Position numbers and translations under genes: made by a program | Notes under the pieces: model-generated | What the model was told of the DNA's origin: nothing | Database searches by the model: none | The model's input: the letters and a program-made list of their open reading frames with translations, nothing else | Shown: positions 20,342 to 30,100 of the stretch, piece after piece | Numbering within the stretch: the first letter of the stretch is position 1 | Layout of the letters: each line of letters starts with the position of its first letter | DNA from: Undaria pinnatifida | Lineage: Eukaryota; Sar; Phaeophyceae; Laminariales; Alariaceae | NCBI GenBank assembly: GCA_012845835.1 | Contig: JABAKD010000010.1 | Location: 9,419,599 to 9,483,598, forward strand | Direction: 5' to 3' | Length of the DNA: 64,000 nucleotides

Positions 20342-22273
20342 TTGCTAAACGACGAGCCAGTTCGCATCTACGTTCCCCTGCTCATGCGCCCTTGGATCAT
20401 GCAAGCTTGCCACTCGACGGCCTCCTGCCACCTTGGCACCACGCGCACGTTGCGCATGCTGGAGCGTTTTTATTGGTGGATTGGCATGAGTGTGTGTACC
20501 CGGTGGTGGCTTCGCCACTGCTTGAAGTGCCAAGCGCGAAAAACCCCACGGCTGACTGTCCGCTGGCCCATCATCACAATGCCTCTGCCGGAAGGTCCAG
20601 GTATCGCCGTCAGTGTTGACTACTTCGGCCCCCTTCCGGTCACACCGCGAGGCAACACCTACATCCTGCTGTTCACCGATCGCTTCAGTCGTCGGGCCGA
20701 CATGTTCCCCGTCACTGCCGCTGAGTTCACCGCGGAAGGTACAGCCAATATCTTGGTGAACCAATACATCCCCTTGTGGGGGTGCCCGCGCACCATACTC
20801 TCGGACAACGGACTGCAGTTCTGCTCCAAGCTTTCACAAGCTGTATATCAGCTGTTGGGTGTGCACAAGCTTGCTACAAGCTCCTACCATCCCAACTGTA
20901 ACGGGGGCGTTGAGCGGGTAAATCACACTATGGCACAAATGCTGGCTATGGTCGTCAACGAGCGACAAGACGACTGGGACTTGCATCTGCCCCACGTCGA
21001 ATTCGCTTACAACAACTCTGTCAGCGCGGCGACGGGTTTGGCGCCCAACGAGGTTCACATGGGCAGACTCCCACGGCTCCCCCTGACGAGTTTCGACCGC
21101 AAAGGTGTCGTGGGACACCAGAGTCTGGCCCGTGACCACCTGGCCTATTGCGATTTGGCCACCGACCGGCAAAAGCGCGCGAACGACATTGTCCGCGCAC
21201 ACCACGCCTTCACCGTTTCCCGTGTTAACCGCAGAAACTCCGCCCTCGCCGACGCGCTGCGTCCAGCACCTAACTTTACTGTGGGTGGTTGGGCATGGGT
21301 ATACAATTCTGCCTCTACCATCCGCCAGGGTGTGAAGGCGAATACCGACGCCAAGGTACTAAACGCCAAACTCGCGTTTAACTGGACGGGCCCATACAAG
21401 GTCCTGGCCGTCGGTCCCTGCTCCGCCGCCGAGACCCCGGACGGCTCGCCGCTCGGGAGCAACCTCCTTTATTTGAATCTCCCTTCCGACCTGCCTGGTT
21501 CGGACGCTCGTCGGCGTGTGGCCATCGAGCGCTGCAAACCCTGTGCCAACCCCCACGACAGCGGGGACATGCCCAAATACCTACCGGCGGGGCTGACACA
21601 GAATGTGCTCAACAAATTTTCCAAGAAGTCCCCGCCGTACCACGTCACTCAAGACGACTTTTCGACTCCCCTACAACGGCTGGAGGTGGAGCAGATCACT
21701 GGTCATCAGTCGGTACGGGGGCGAGGTGGCGTCATCGCGGTGTTATACAAGACGCATTGGGCGGGACTCTTCGAACCGTCCTGGGAGCGGGAAATGGACC
21801 TTCACCTCTCCCGCTCCCACATCTTGCGTTATTGGGCCGGAACCCCGGACCAGCACCGCCAAACCAACCGTCTTTACCGCCGAATGCGGATCGGGGCGGC
21901 ACAGCGTGAGCTCTCCCGCAACAACGGGGAACGTTTCCTAGCGCCGGGCTACGCCTGTGTTCCCCGCACCGATTGGCTCCGTCGCTACCACGACACCGTA
22001 CTTCCTAAGGGAGCCCACGTTTGGTACAAGGGAGACGATGGTTTATGGTGGCTAGGAAAAATCAGCGCGAGCACTACCGAGGACAAGGTATACCTGGTCC
22101 GCTTTCTGGACGACCCGGGACCGATTAAACTCCCTCTTCCCCCGGCACGCTACACGACTTCAACGGGAGCCGTGCGAGGCCCTTGGTGCTTGCAAGTTCA
22201 CATCGCCAGTGCGTTTCCTCGGAGAATCCAACGTAACGTAGACGAATCTCGAGGCGCGGCCGTGGCCAGTTGA
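20342..22273 (+). CDS. Gypsy integrase with chromodomain and C-terminal Tudor-like module
   Basis: An uninterrupted frame of 643 codons. The zinc-binding domain spans about 20405-20540 with two His and CLKCQ. The catalytic core has the D,D,E triad: VDYFGPL near 20615, LSDNGLQF near 20800 and GGVERVNH near 20908, so it looks complete. A GPYKV/CKP segment follows, then a chromodomain at about 21675-21850 (LEVEQITGHQ ... THWAGLFEPSWERE ... ILRYW). The last 90 residues (22005-22180: GAHVWYKGDDGLWWLGKIS, then VYLVRFLDDPGP) look like a Tudor/agenet-type barrel. The first codon listed is not ATG; the frame is normally reached from upstream pol, and a +1 change near 20315 separates it from the 19783-20340 frame. 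Product would insert cDNA in the nucleus, with chromodomain and Tudor-like parts steering it to marked chromatin. Confidence 0.9.
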   Translation: MLNDEPVRIYVPLLMRPWIMQACHSTASCHLGTTRTLRMLERFYWWIGMSVCTRWWLRHCLKCQARKTPRLTVRWPIITMPLPEGPGIAVSVDYFGPLPVTPRGNTYILLFTDRFSRRADMFPVTAAEFTAEGTANILVNQYIPLWGCPRTILSDNGLQFCSKLSQAVYQLLGVHKLATSSYHPNCNGGVERVNHTMAQMLAMVVNERQDDWDLHLPHVEFAYNNSVSAATGLAPNEVHMGRLPRLPLTSFDRKGVVGHQSLARDHLAYCDLATDRQKRANDIVRAHHAFTVSRVNRRNSALADALRPAPNFTVGGWAWVYNSASTIRQGVKANTDAKVLNAKLAFNWTGPYKVLAVGPCSAAETPDGSPLGSNLLYLNLPSDLPGSDARRRVAIERCKPCANPHDSGDMPKYLPAGLTQNVLNKFSKKSPPYHVTQDDFSTPLQRLEVEQITGHQSVRGRGGVIAVLYKTHWAGLFEPSWEREMDLHLSRSHILRYWAGTPDQHRQTNRLYRRMRIGAAQRELSRNNGERFLAPGYACVPRTDWLRRYHDTVLPKGAHVWYKGDDGLWWLGKISASTTEDKVYLVRFLDDPGPIKLPLPPARYTTSTGAVRGPWCLQVHIASAFPRRIQRNVDESRGAAVAS

Positions 22274-22837
22274 CTTCCAAGCCACCACCGCTTCTCGATA
22301 GTTCTTCATTTTTTTGAGGTATGAGTTTTGCGTCTTTGCCTTTGGGTCATTCGTAGTGTCCTGAGGGTCTTCATCGAGTTTTGGGGCGGTTCTTTCAAAA
22401 AAAAAATATATATTTTCTGTCCTGCCGAACCCCCTGCTCAGTGCCGGGTCAGGGTTCGGGTAAAACGCCGCTATCTGAGGCGCAGGGCTGTCGCCTTTTT
22501 GTCATTGTTCAAATTCGCCCTGCCGACGCCCTCCTCAGCCCAGAGCCGGGGGGCGACCAGTGTACGGGTCTGTGTGTCTTCTTTTATGTTTTGTGTGTTG
22601 TATTTGTTCTGCTTTGTTTTTTTTTGTCGTCTAAATACTTCCTCCCCCAGCGGGGCAGTATGTGTTGACAACTTCCATCCCGGGTATTCGTCGTTTCCTC
22701 GTCTAACCCCCCGCCTTGCCGATGGCCCGCGGGAGGTTTTTCGCATTACTTCTCCCTTGTGTTAGCGCCTGTGTTCCCCTCCATATCGACGAGGGCTCGC
22801 CTCGCCATAGTACTTTTTCTGTGGTTGGTTTACCGCA

Positions 22838-22937
22838 GAGCCTTTCCTGCCCCCCCCGCCACACCGACGGCATGCGGCAGGTTCTAGAGCCTTTTCTGCC
22901 CCCCCCGCCACCCCGGCGGCATACGGCAGGTTTTTGA
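22838..22937. repeat. 48-bp tandem duplication
   Basis: Two copies of a unit starting GAGCCTTTCCTGCCCCCCCC and ending GGCATGCGGCAGGTT, with four or five differences. It lies in the region where the 3' LTR of the Gypsy element would be expected. Confidence 0.9.
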
Positions 22938-23245
22938 TGGGTGACTATTGCCTTGCTGTAGGGTCTGCTTTTCTTTCTACTGCTTTTCTTCGCGTGTTCC
23001 TGGCTCCATAGCCAGACGGTTAGAGGTGTGGGAGTGGGGTTTGAGGAGCCGCATCTTCGACTCATGGTCTAGTTCGTAGAACCGGAGTTTCCCCGAATCT
23101 CCCATATTTCTGCATATGCGACTCATCAGGGTGGGCTAGTGTTAAGATACGGCCTCGAAAGGCCTGTAGGTATCCGAATTTGAGATCATTTGGATGGGTT
23201 TCGTATGATAAGGTTGGCGGTTTATATTCGGGGAAGTTAGGAATT

Positions 23246-23272
23246 AGATCGGAGGCACGCGCCTCCGATCTC
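23246..23272. repeat. Near-perfect 26-bp palindrome
   Basis: The arms AGATCGGAGGC and GCCTCCGATCT flank a 4-bp centre (ACGC). It could form a cruciform or hairpin. No gene is next to it. Confidence 0.85.
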
Positions 23273-23463
23273 AGAAGCTATCCCGGGCTCTGGTGGAAAC
23301 GAATAAAGCTACATCTCTACGAAGGAACGAAAGTGAGTACTCTCCGAGGACCTGCTCAATTGGCAGACCTGCAGGGGACACTCTGTGTCTCCCACCTATT
23401 AATTTCACATGTAGGCGATGGTGCGGGTGGCGGGGAAGAAGGGGGGTGGGGAGGGGGGGGGGG

Positions 23464-23572
23464 TTAAATGAATTGGAGCTACGGCATGGCTGGCTGGATA
23501 GGTAATGAGATGATATCACCTGTCTGGTAGTATTCTTTACTCTAGCAGACTTGATTGTAGGTGAGGCGGGGG
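23464..23572 (+). repeat. Dispersed ~105-bp repeat, copy 2
   Basis: Partner of 17722-17832: AATTGGAGCTACGGCATG, then CACCTGTCTGGTAGT and a TTTACTCTAGCAG segment. G runs of 8 to 16 bases lie on both sides, as with copy 1. Confidence 0.85.
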
Positions 23573-25204
23573 GGGAGCGGGGGGGGGGGGGGGGGTGATG
23601 GTGGTGATGGCGGGGAACGAAGGTGGATGATAGCAACATATTCTACCTGCGTGTCACGTGCAGATGCCCACTATTTCAAAGATAAGCTATGAAGAGGAAG
23701 GGAGGAAAATGATATAACGTAGCGGGGAAAGGATGGTACATAGTCTATACCATGACGACTAAGAATGCGTGCCAGATATGATAGATTATTCAACAGGTGC
23801 GTGATCTTGACACTCAACTGATATTTCAACCATACAGTAGACCATACATTCAGCACAATCAATAACTTCTTGCCGATGTGGGACTCTGAAATCACCAATT
23901 GTAAGGCAGAGATACATATTGCAAATGCAGCAAGCAAGGCGATGTATAGACTATGCCACCGCCAATGAACGCTATAGACTATATATCATACCGGCCGCCG
24001 GCAGTGTTCTTGATTCGAAACACAGCTTTTTAGTCTACACATACATGTCATGTGCAGTAGTGCGTGCGTCATGCAACGAACGAACGAATGGCGAATCCTC
24101 GTAGCCAATGCCGACTAGGAGTATGCCAATAGCCAATGCCAGGTAACATATACTACTGTAGTATAACAGCTCTGGTGTGCTGCTGCTGTAGCAGGTAAGA
24201 CTACTAAAATACTGGTCTTTTCCTGGCAGAAGCATAACATCTAACATCAGCCGCCGACGTGAAGTCAACTCTTCTACGTTCAGGTGCATTATATATGTCG
24301 GGTGGAGCCTACGTAGTACGTACAGCATAGTAGTGATGTCATCGTAGAATTGTAGGGTAGGCAGTATGCATGCATACGCTCGTGACTCGTGATTCCCGTG
24401 TGCATTATATCGAAATGTCGTCACATCGCCGTCGGTTGCAGCATCGTCGCTTCGAGGGAAAAAACGCGCAAGAAGTGGCGTTACATCCGTTTCACGTTAC
24501 GTTTCGCGTGATTTTTCTTACGTACGTCCCACCCTGTTGTTCCGCATGCAGGCGCACAGCGCACAGCAGCAGCAGCACCCGAACCAGCACCAGCAGGGGT
24601 CCTTTTAGCTGATCGATTGCTATGAATCGTTAGAGGTTTCTTGTTAGAACCAACGCCCCATCAACGGAGCCGCGCGCCAAGCGCAAGCGCGCAACCCAAC
24701 GCGGGAGGTACGCCCCATCATCATCAGGTGAGGTCGGTTGTTTTCGTTGTGATTTTCCGTATCCATCGGCAAGGGAAGCGCCGTTCCGCTGGTGGTGTGC
24801 TCTGCTGTACTCGCAGGGCTATGCACGCCAGACTCCTGAAGAATCGAGAGTGATCATCGATTCCCCTTGCATCCGATCCTAAACGTGCATCCGTCGGTAG
24901 GACGCCCCAGTAGTATCGTATACCAGGTACCAGGTGCCGGGTAGGTACTTTTATTTCGTCGGTTCAACGAAACTGACATTTCGAAGAAATATAGTCAAGT
25001 CTATTATGTGAGTATTGCTTCGTTGGTGGTCCACCAGGGACGGAAGCCATCTGACCGGACCGTTGGTGAGGCAAAATGGTGTGGTTAGTGGGCATATGTG
25101 CCCCGTGGGCCGGAAGCAGCTGACCCACGGAATCCAGAAGGGAAAAAACGAAAAAAAAAACGAAAAACAAGTAATAATTACCATGTGCTTCGTATACGCT
25201 ACGA

Positions 25205-25460
25205 CATATGGGCCTTGGCCCGGCCCGTCAAATCCCCGGGCCACCCCACAAAAATGGCGGGCCGGCCCGTATGAAGCCCGTGTCTCATGGGCCTTGAAGT
25301 CAATGTCATGGTATGGGCCGGGCCGGACCTGGCCGGCAAATTCGAGAATGTCATGGACCGGGCCGTGGCCCATCAGATGAAAAATTGACGGGCCGGGCCA
25401 GGCCGGGCCGCGACCCACCTAATGGAAATTGATGGGTTGGCCCGGGCTGCGGGCATGAAG
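25205..25460. repeat. GGCCCG/CGGGCC-rich degenerate repeat block
   Basis: Dense GGGCCGGGCC-type units separated by short AT-richer words such as CATGGTATGG. Similar words recur at 25838-25880 beside the SINE-like copy. No protein-like frame. Confidence 0.85.
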
Positions 25461-25465
25461 GATAT

Positions 25466-25532
25466 TAGTGCGTTTGACCACTGGTAAAAGGTTAACCAAT
25501 TGTCTACGCAAACTAAGCCTTATAACACTCTT
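25466..25532 (-). repeat. SINE-like repeat, partial copy (body only)
   Basis: Matches the body of the 25675-25832 copy (on the + strand GTTTGACCACTGGTAAAAGG, then CTAAGCCTTATAACAC) but lacks the tRNA-like head. Confidence 0.75.
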
Positions 25533-25674
25533 TCCCCCTGGAACGGCGAGATAGAATAGCACATTGGCCAGACTCACGGGCGGACGTGTCAATATCCACG
25601 CGGCTCCATTTCCTGGGGATACCGGGGAAATAATTTTCATGTTCCGACATGGGGAAGGTTTTGAAGGTTTTTAT

Positions 25675-25832
25675 TGATGGGTGGTGAGATTCGAACTCAC
25701 GACCCTAAAACCCATGGTCCTGCCGACGGCGCTATTTGTTAAGGGATTAGAGGGTACTACTGACAGTCTGTTTGACCACTGGTAGAAAGCTAACCAATTG
25801 CCTACCCAGACTAAGCCTTGTAACACCATCAT
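25675..25832 (-). repeat. tRNA-related SINE-like repeat, complete copy
   Basis: Read on the - strand: a body starting ACAAGGCTTAGTCTGGGTAG and holding AATTGGTTAGC and CCAGTGGTCAAAC. A tRNA-like segment follows, with an A-box-like TAGCGCCGTCGGCAGGACC near 25720-25738 and a B-box-like GAGTTCGAATCTC near 25685-25697. Copies of body plus head recur at 53583-53735 (+) and 60300-60425 (-). The tRNA-like part lies downstream of the body, unlike a standard SINE, so the body may itself derive from a second tRNA. Confidence 0.62.
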
Positions 25833-27123
25833 ACGAAAATTGATCGGCTGGCCGGGCCCAACCCAGGCCCGGTCCACTAACGTCGGTCCGTGATAAGCCC
25901 TGGAAAACACGACAGAGACAGGCAATGGCCAGTGGGGCAATGCTGCCTTATTTATAGTCTTGCGAAGGTTTGAGCAGTTCTGGGGCGTCCCGTCGACGCT
26001 TCACGTACAGCCTAGTATCTAATAATAGCATCACCTACTCGCACCTGGCTGTGACCATGCAACGAATTGTCAGATGTTTTAGTGTGCTGTGCTTCCAACG
26101 AAAGATGCAGCAGATGGTTCGTACTTGTTTCCGGTAATTTGGAGAACCTGCGAAGGTGATTTAATGTCCTGTGTACTGCTGAGTTGTTGTCGATTCTGGT
26201 GAAAATAAACAAGTAAGCCCGTGCTTCCTGTAGATCAGTCCATGTTTGCCCTTCTCCTGAGAGAGTAACTGACCTGGAGCATCGTGTTTCGACACTCCAG
26301 CAAGCACCTAGTTACATCTCAATCTCAAAGCTCCCGTACCAGAATCTCTTTTCTTTTGTTGTTGTTGGTTATGTAGCGATTGCCGCAAGCCTAACGTATA
26401 GCAGCATTCGTCAACCACAGATATTTACCGCAACGCCTACCTACTGATCTACAAGTACCTCTTCACTACGTGATCGTATCCGGCAGTGGTGGCGTTGGAT
26501 ACCGACAGCACCCTTGTCAGCATGCTGCCTTGCAACGCTGGATGTCGCCGGCGGCATATAGCAGTGCAGACGCGGCAGTTGTTTTCGGCTGCATTTGTAT
26601 ACTGTGTACGGTATTCGGGCTCATATCGCACCTGCCATCATACCTGATGGTACAGAGCATAGAGTATCTACAGTATTGTTCTCGCTTACGTAGTATTTTT
26701 TTGGGCCGCGCTTGTAGTACAGCAGTATCTCTCACTTTTTTTGTTTTTCTGTCTGAAAATCTTGATTCGTTAACATATCGTTTTTCTAACGACGTAATGG
26801 CGTTGCAGCCTTCGATGCAAATGACTTCCAGTAAGCCAACTGCTGTGTGTATGTATATGTATGTACACCACCCAGTCTACGTCCTGAAGAAATTAATCAA
26901 GGCGTGGTAATTTAACCACTAGCGGTGCACTTTTTTGTGGAATTTTTATTTCACCCGCCATTTTGTAGCCGTCACCTTTGCAGTCTGACCAAGCTGCAAA
27001 AAACGTGGGTGTTGATTTACCCCTTACCCTTAACCAACCGTGGTCCGCGATCCCTCTACTACCAATCTTCGTCTTGGATTCGTTCACGCGCAGCAGGTAG
27101 GTGAGGAGTCCAACTGCCGCGAA

Positions 27124-30100
27124 ATGCACTTTGCTGCATCAAGCCGCGCGGGGGGTGCTGCAAACGATCACCTTGGCCCAGCCGTCGCCTCGGGGCGACT
27201 ATCAAGCAAAGAGCAAGCCGAAGAAGTTTTTACAAAGGCCCTTCTTGCGGTCGCCAGCCACCTGAAGTCGTGAGTGTTCTCCTGCGTCGCGTTTCTTTGT
27301 TCTTATAGTTGCGGGCGTTACCGTTTAAGAATGGTTAGGGTTGGTAATTGAGCTACTACTTAGAGACGTGCTTGTACTGACCGACGGCTGTTAACCCCTT
27401 TTGCAACCGAGGTACCGAAAATACGACGAATGAGGTGTTGTTGAGCATGTATTAACAGCGTGCAGCAGTACAAGTGTCGTCATGCTACGCGCGTCTAGTA
27501 CATCTTACTTTCGCCGCTCCGACCCACGCCTTACAGCGGAAGCTTGGGCTGCTTCACATAGTGGATGCTGTGATCGCCATTTATTTCCATTTTTTTTTGT
27601 TGTCCTCTCTGAAACCCAAGGGGGTTTGAATTAATATTAGCTGGGGAGTGAAGCACAGCTATCTTTCTCCTCGGTTGTTGTTTTTTCGTGCGCGGGTGTG
27701 TTGTGTTAGCTTTAGCTTTGCGTTATCCAGCCTGCAGTTCTCACAATGGACGATTAAACAGGTGGGGCCCGGTTATGCCTTGCCATGAACCCTGGTTCCG
27801 ACACAAATAAGCCATCCATGTCAAACAACATACCCCCCCCGCATCCTTAATCGAGGAACTTCCCGGGTCTTCCAGGGCAACAGCATCATGCTCAACCTGA
27901 CGAGCCGTACCACAGAGTTCCATATATCGCATGCCTCAGCTCTCCACTCTGCGGTAACGTGACACTATTGGAATCGCAGTGAAACCCTATGCAACAGCAC
28001 AGATGCCCTGCGAATTCAAGCGGCAGACACCCAACATAAGCCACGAAGTAACGGCGATGTATGATATGAAGACGCGGCTGACATGGAATCTGAGCATTCC
28101 ATTGAACACACCCGCGCAACACCGCAGTAGCTAAATCGGCGTCCTTCCGTCCGCCCCTCCGCCCTGCTCACGTTAAAAGACCGAAAAAGGTGCCGAACGG
28201 GTTATTCAATGCTGGCCTTGCCATCGTCCTCGTCGCTCTTGCCGACTCACCTACGTCGCTCAAGTGTCAGCAGCTACAGTTGTCTTCCGGCGCTGACCGC
28301 GGGAGGGCGGCAATCGGTATCGTCTCCAAATGGGCATCGGAAATGTGCAAAAGGAAAAAGAAGAGTGAGGTTGCCCTCGCGCTTTTGAGGAAGGCAGAAA
28401 ACGCCTCCTCAGCCAACAAGGCGATTCTATTGCGGCGCTTTGGTTTGGTTCGAAACCCGGTCTCTATCTGCCGGGCGTTGGAGATAGTGGTGAAGGCGTT
28501 GGTCAAAGCGCTGACTAACGCCGAGGCGGTGACGAAAGACAGCTCTAACGAGACCAACGCCGCCACCACCGACGGGCTCGTTCTCCCCGTCTCGTTCTTA
28601 CCCGCTGGTGGAACGTTGATGACTCGACAAGGAGAACGATCGAAAGCACAGTCTACGGCTACCAATGGGCTCATTCTCCCCGTCAGCAAACTCTCGGCCT
28701 TACCCGCTGGTGAAACTTTGATACTTCGACGAAAAGAACCGTTTCAGACCAAATCTACGGTAGACAAAAGAACAGGTCAACAGGCGAGGATGTCCGGTAC
28801 GGCGGGTACCTCTACGGTAACCGAATGCGCCGGGGCCCGCGAAGGCGGAACGGGGAGCGGGACGGTCGTGATAGCCGCGACCCAAGTTATTGGCGATGTC
28901 AGCGCCGTAGTTGGTGTTGGTTCTGTCGAGAGAACTACTCATGACAAAGTTGCGACACCTGGCGGTAAAGGGGCAGCTGCAGACGTAGCGGCGAACGAGG
29001 ACAACAGCCCGCACTCCGGAGCTAGTCGAAAGCGTTCTCTCCAACTGCCGCGAGAGGTAAAGTGCGAGGTTGGAACAGGAACTAAAGCCGAGCGTGGCGC
29101 CGACAGAAAAGCCGTCGCCATTGATTATGAGCCATCAGTTTCTGTCGACGGGACCAGCCATGACCAGGCTGCGACGCCAAGCGATAGCGGGGTCGCTGTC
29201 GATGTAGCGACGAATTTGGGCGGCAGCCCGCACTGTGGAGCTAATGGAATATGTTCTCTCCAAATAACACGAGAGAACAAGTGCGAAGGTGGGAGAGGGT
29301 TCAAGACCGAGGGTGGAGCAGATAGAAAGTTCATCGCCGTTGATTCGAAGCCAACAGTTTCGGACGGTGGGACCAGTCATGACAAGACTGCGACACCTGG
29401 CGATAAGGGGGCCGCCATAAAGAAAGCAAAGGACTGGAACAGCAGCCCGGATTGCGGGGCTAGTGGAACGCGTCCTCTCCAACTGACTCAAGGGAAGGGT
29501 GGAAAAGGGACCCAAGGTGGCACCGATAGGCAAGCTGTCGCCACTGTATCGCAGCCAATAATTGCCATAGCTCGACCGCCAGCAAAGGTTAGCTTAGGAC
29601 AGCCGCCGCGGGGAAGCCCCCTTTGCGCGACCAAGGGTGTAGTGGACAGACGACAACAAGATCCCCTCGGTGAACCAGCCGTGACTGCAGGAGCTGTGCT
29701 AAAGGAACGGGATCGTTGTCGCGACGAAATTCAACCGAACGATGTCGCCGATAAAACTGCTCGCCCTCTTACACTAGAATGGAGAGTCAGATCTGGGGAC
29801 AACTCTGCTCGCCCTCCTGCGCTAGAGTGGAGAGTTGGGTGCGGGGGTGGGGTCGGGGGCTCTAGAAAATCTGAGATGCAGAAAAAGCTCGCAGATGTCA
29901 AACTAGAGGTAGCCGACGGCCGCTCTGCCGTTGTTCGAGCCGGAAAGCTGTGCGCTTGGGCACCCACCCCTCTTATCGAACTCCAAGAGACTATGTTCAA
30001 ACGCTTCAAATGTCAGATGAAGAAGGCTATTGCGGGGCGAGCAATGGCCAACCTCTTGTTTAACCGAGAACAGCAACTCCGTAAGGACGAAACCGACAGA

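Larger units (their letters stand above)
18060..22273 (+). mobile_element. Ty3/Gypsy-type retrotransposon (chromovirus-like), internally deleted
   Basis: A single element is visible from about 18.06 to 22.27 kb, all on the + strand. In order: a NADAR-like module (18085-18510); the start of a protease region (about 18660-18785); an RNase H remnant (18785-19110); a Pro/Thr/Ser/Ala-rich linker with a 36-bp minisatellite (19210-19375); the linker before integrase (about 20030-20300); zinc-binding integrase, chromodomain and a C-terminal Tudor-like module (20342-22273). No reverse transcriptase YxDD box or palm domain is present between protease and RNase H, so the element carries an internal deletion. 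At least three frame changes and several stops lie before 20.34 kb. I could not find matching LTRs, so the ends are approximate. Confidence 0.88.
22274..27100. other. Non-coding region with several repeat families
   Basis: Apart from the 48-bp duplicate (22838), the palindrome at 23246, the dispersed repeat at 23464, the GGCCCG block (25.2-25.45 kb), SINE-like repeats (25.47 and 25.68 kb) and a TACCAGGTA palindrome at 24921, I see no gene. The first few hundred bases may include the tail and LTR of the Gypsy element, but I cannot delimit them. Confidence 0.5.

Noticed and set aside
25680..25740. Functional tRNA gene on the - strand
   Set aside because: A- and B-box-like words are present, but I could not build an acceptor stem, and the same sequence recurs with a shared body elsewhere; better as a SINE-like repeat.
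27741..28122. Two overlapping - strand frames in the first kinase intron
   Set aside because: Protein-like at first sight, but no known motif and they overlap in different frames.
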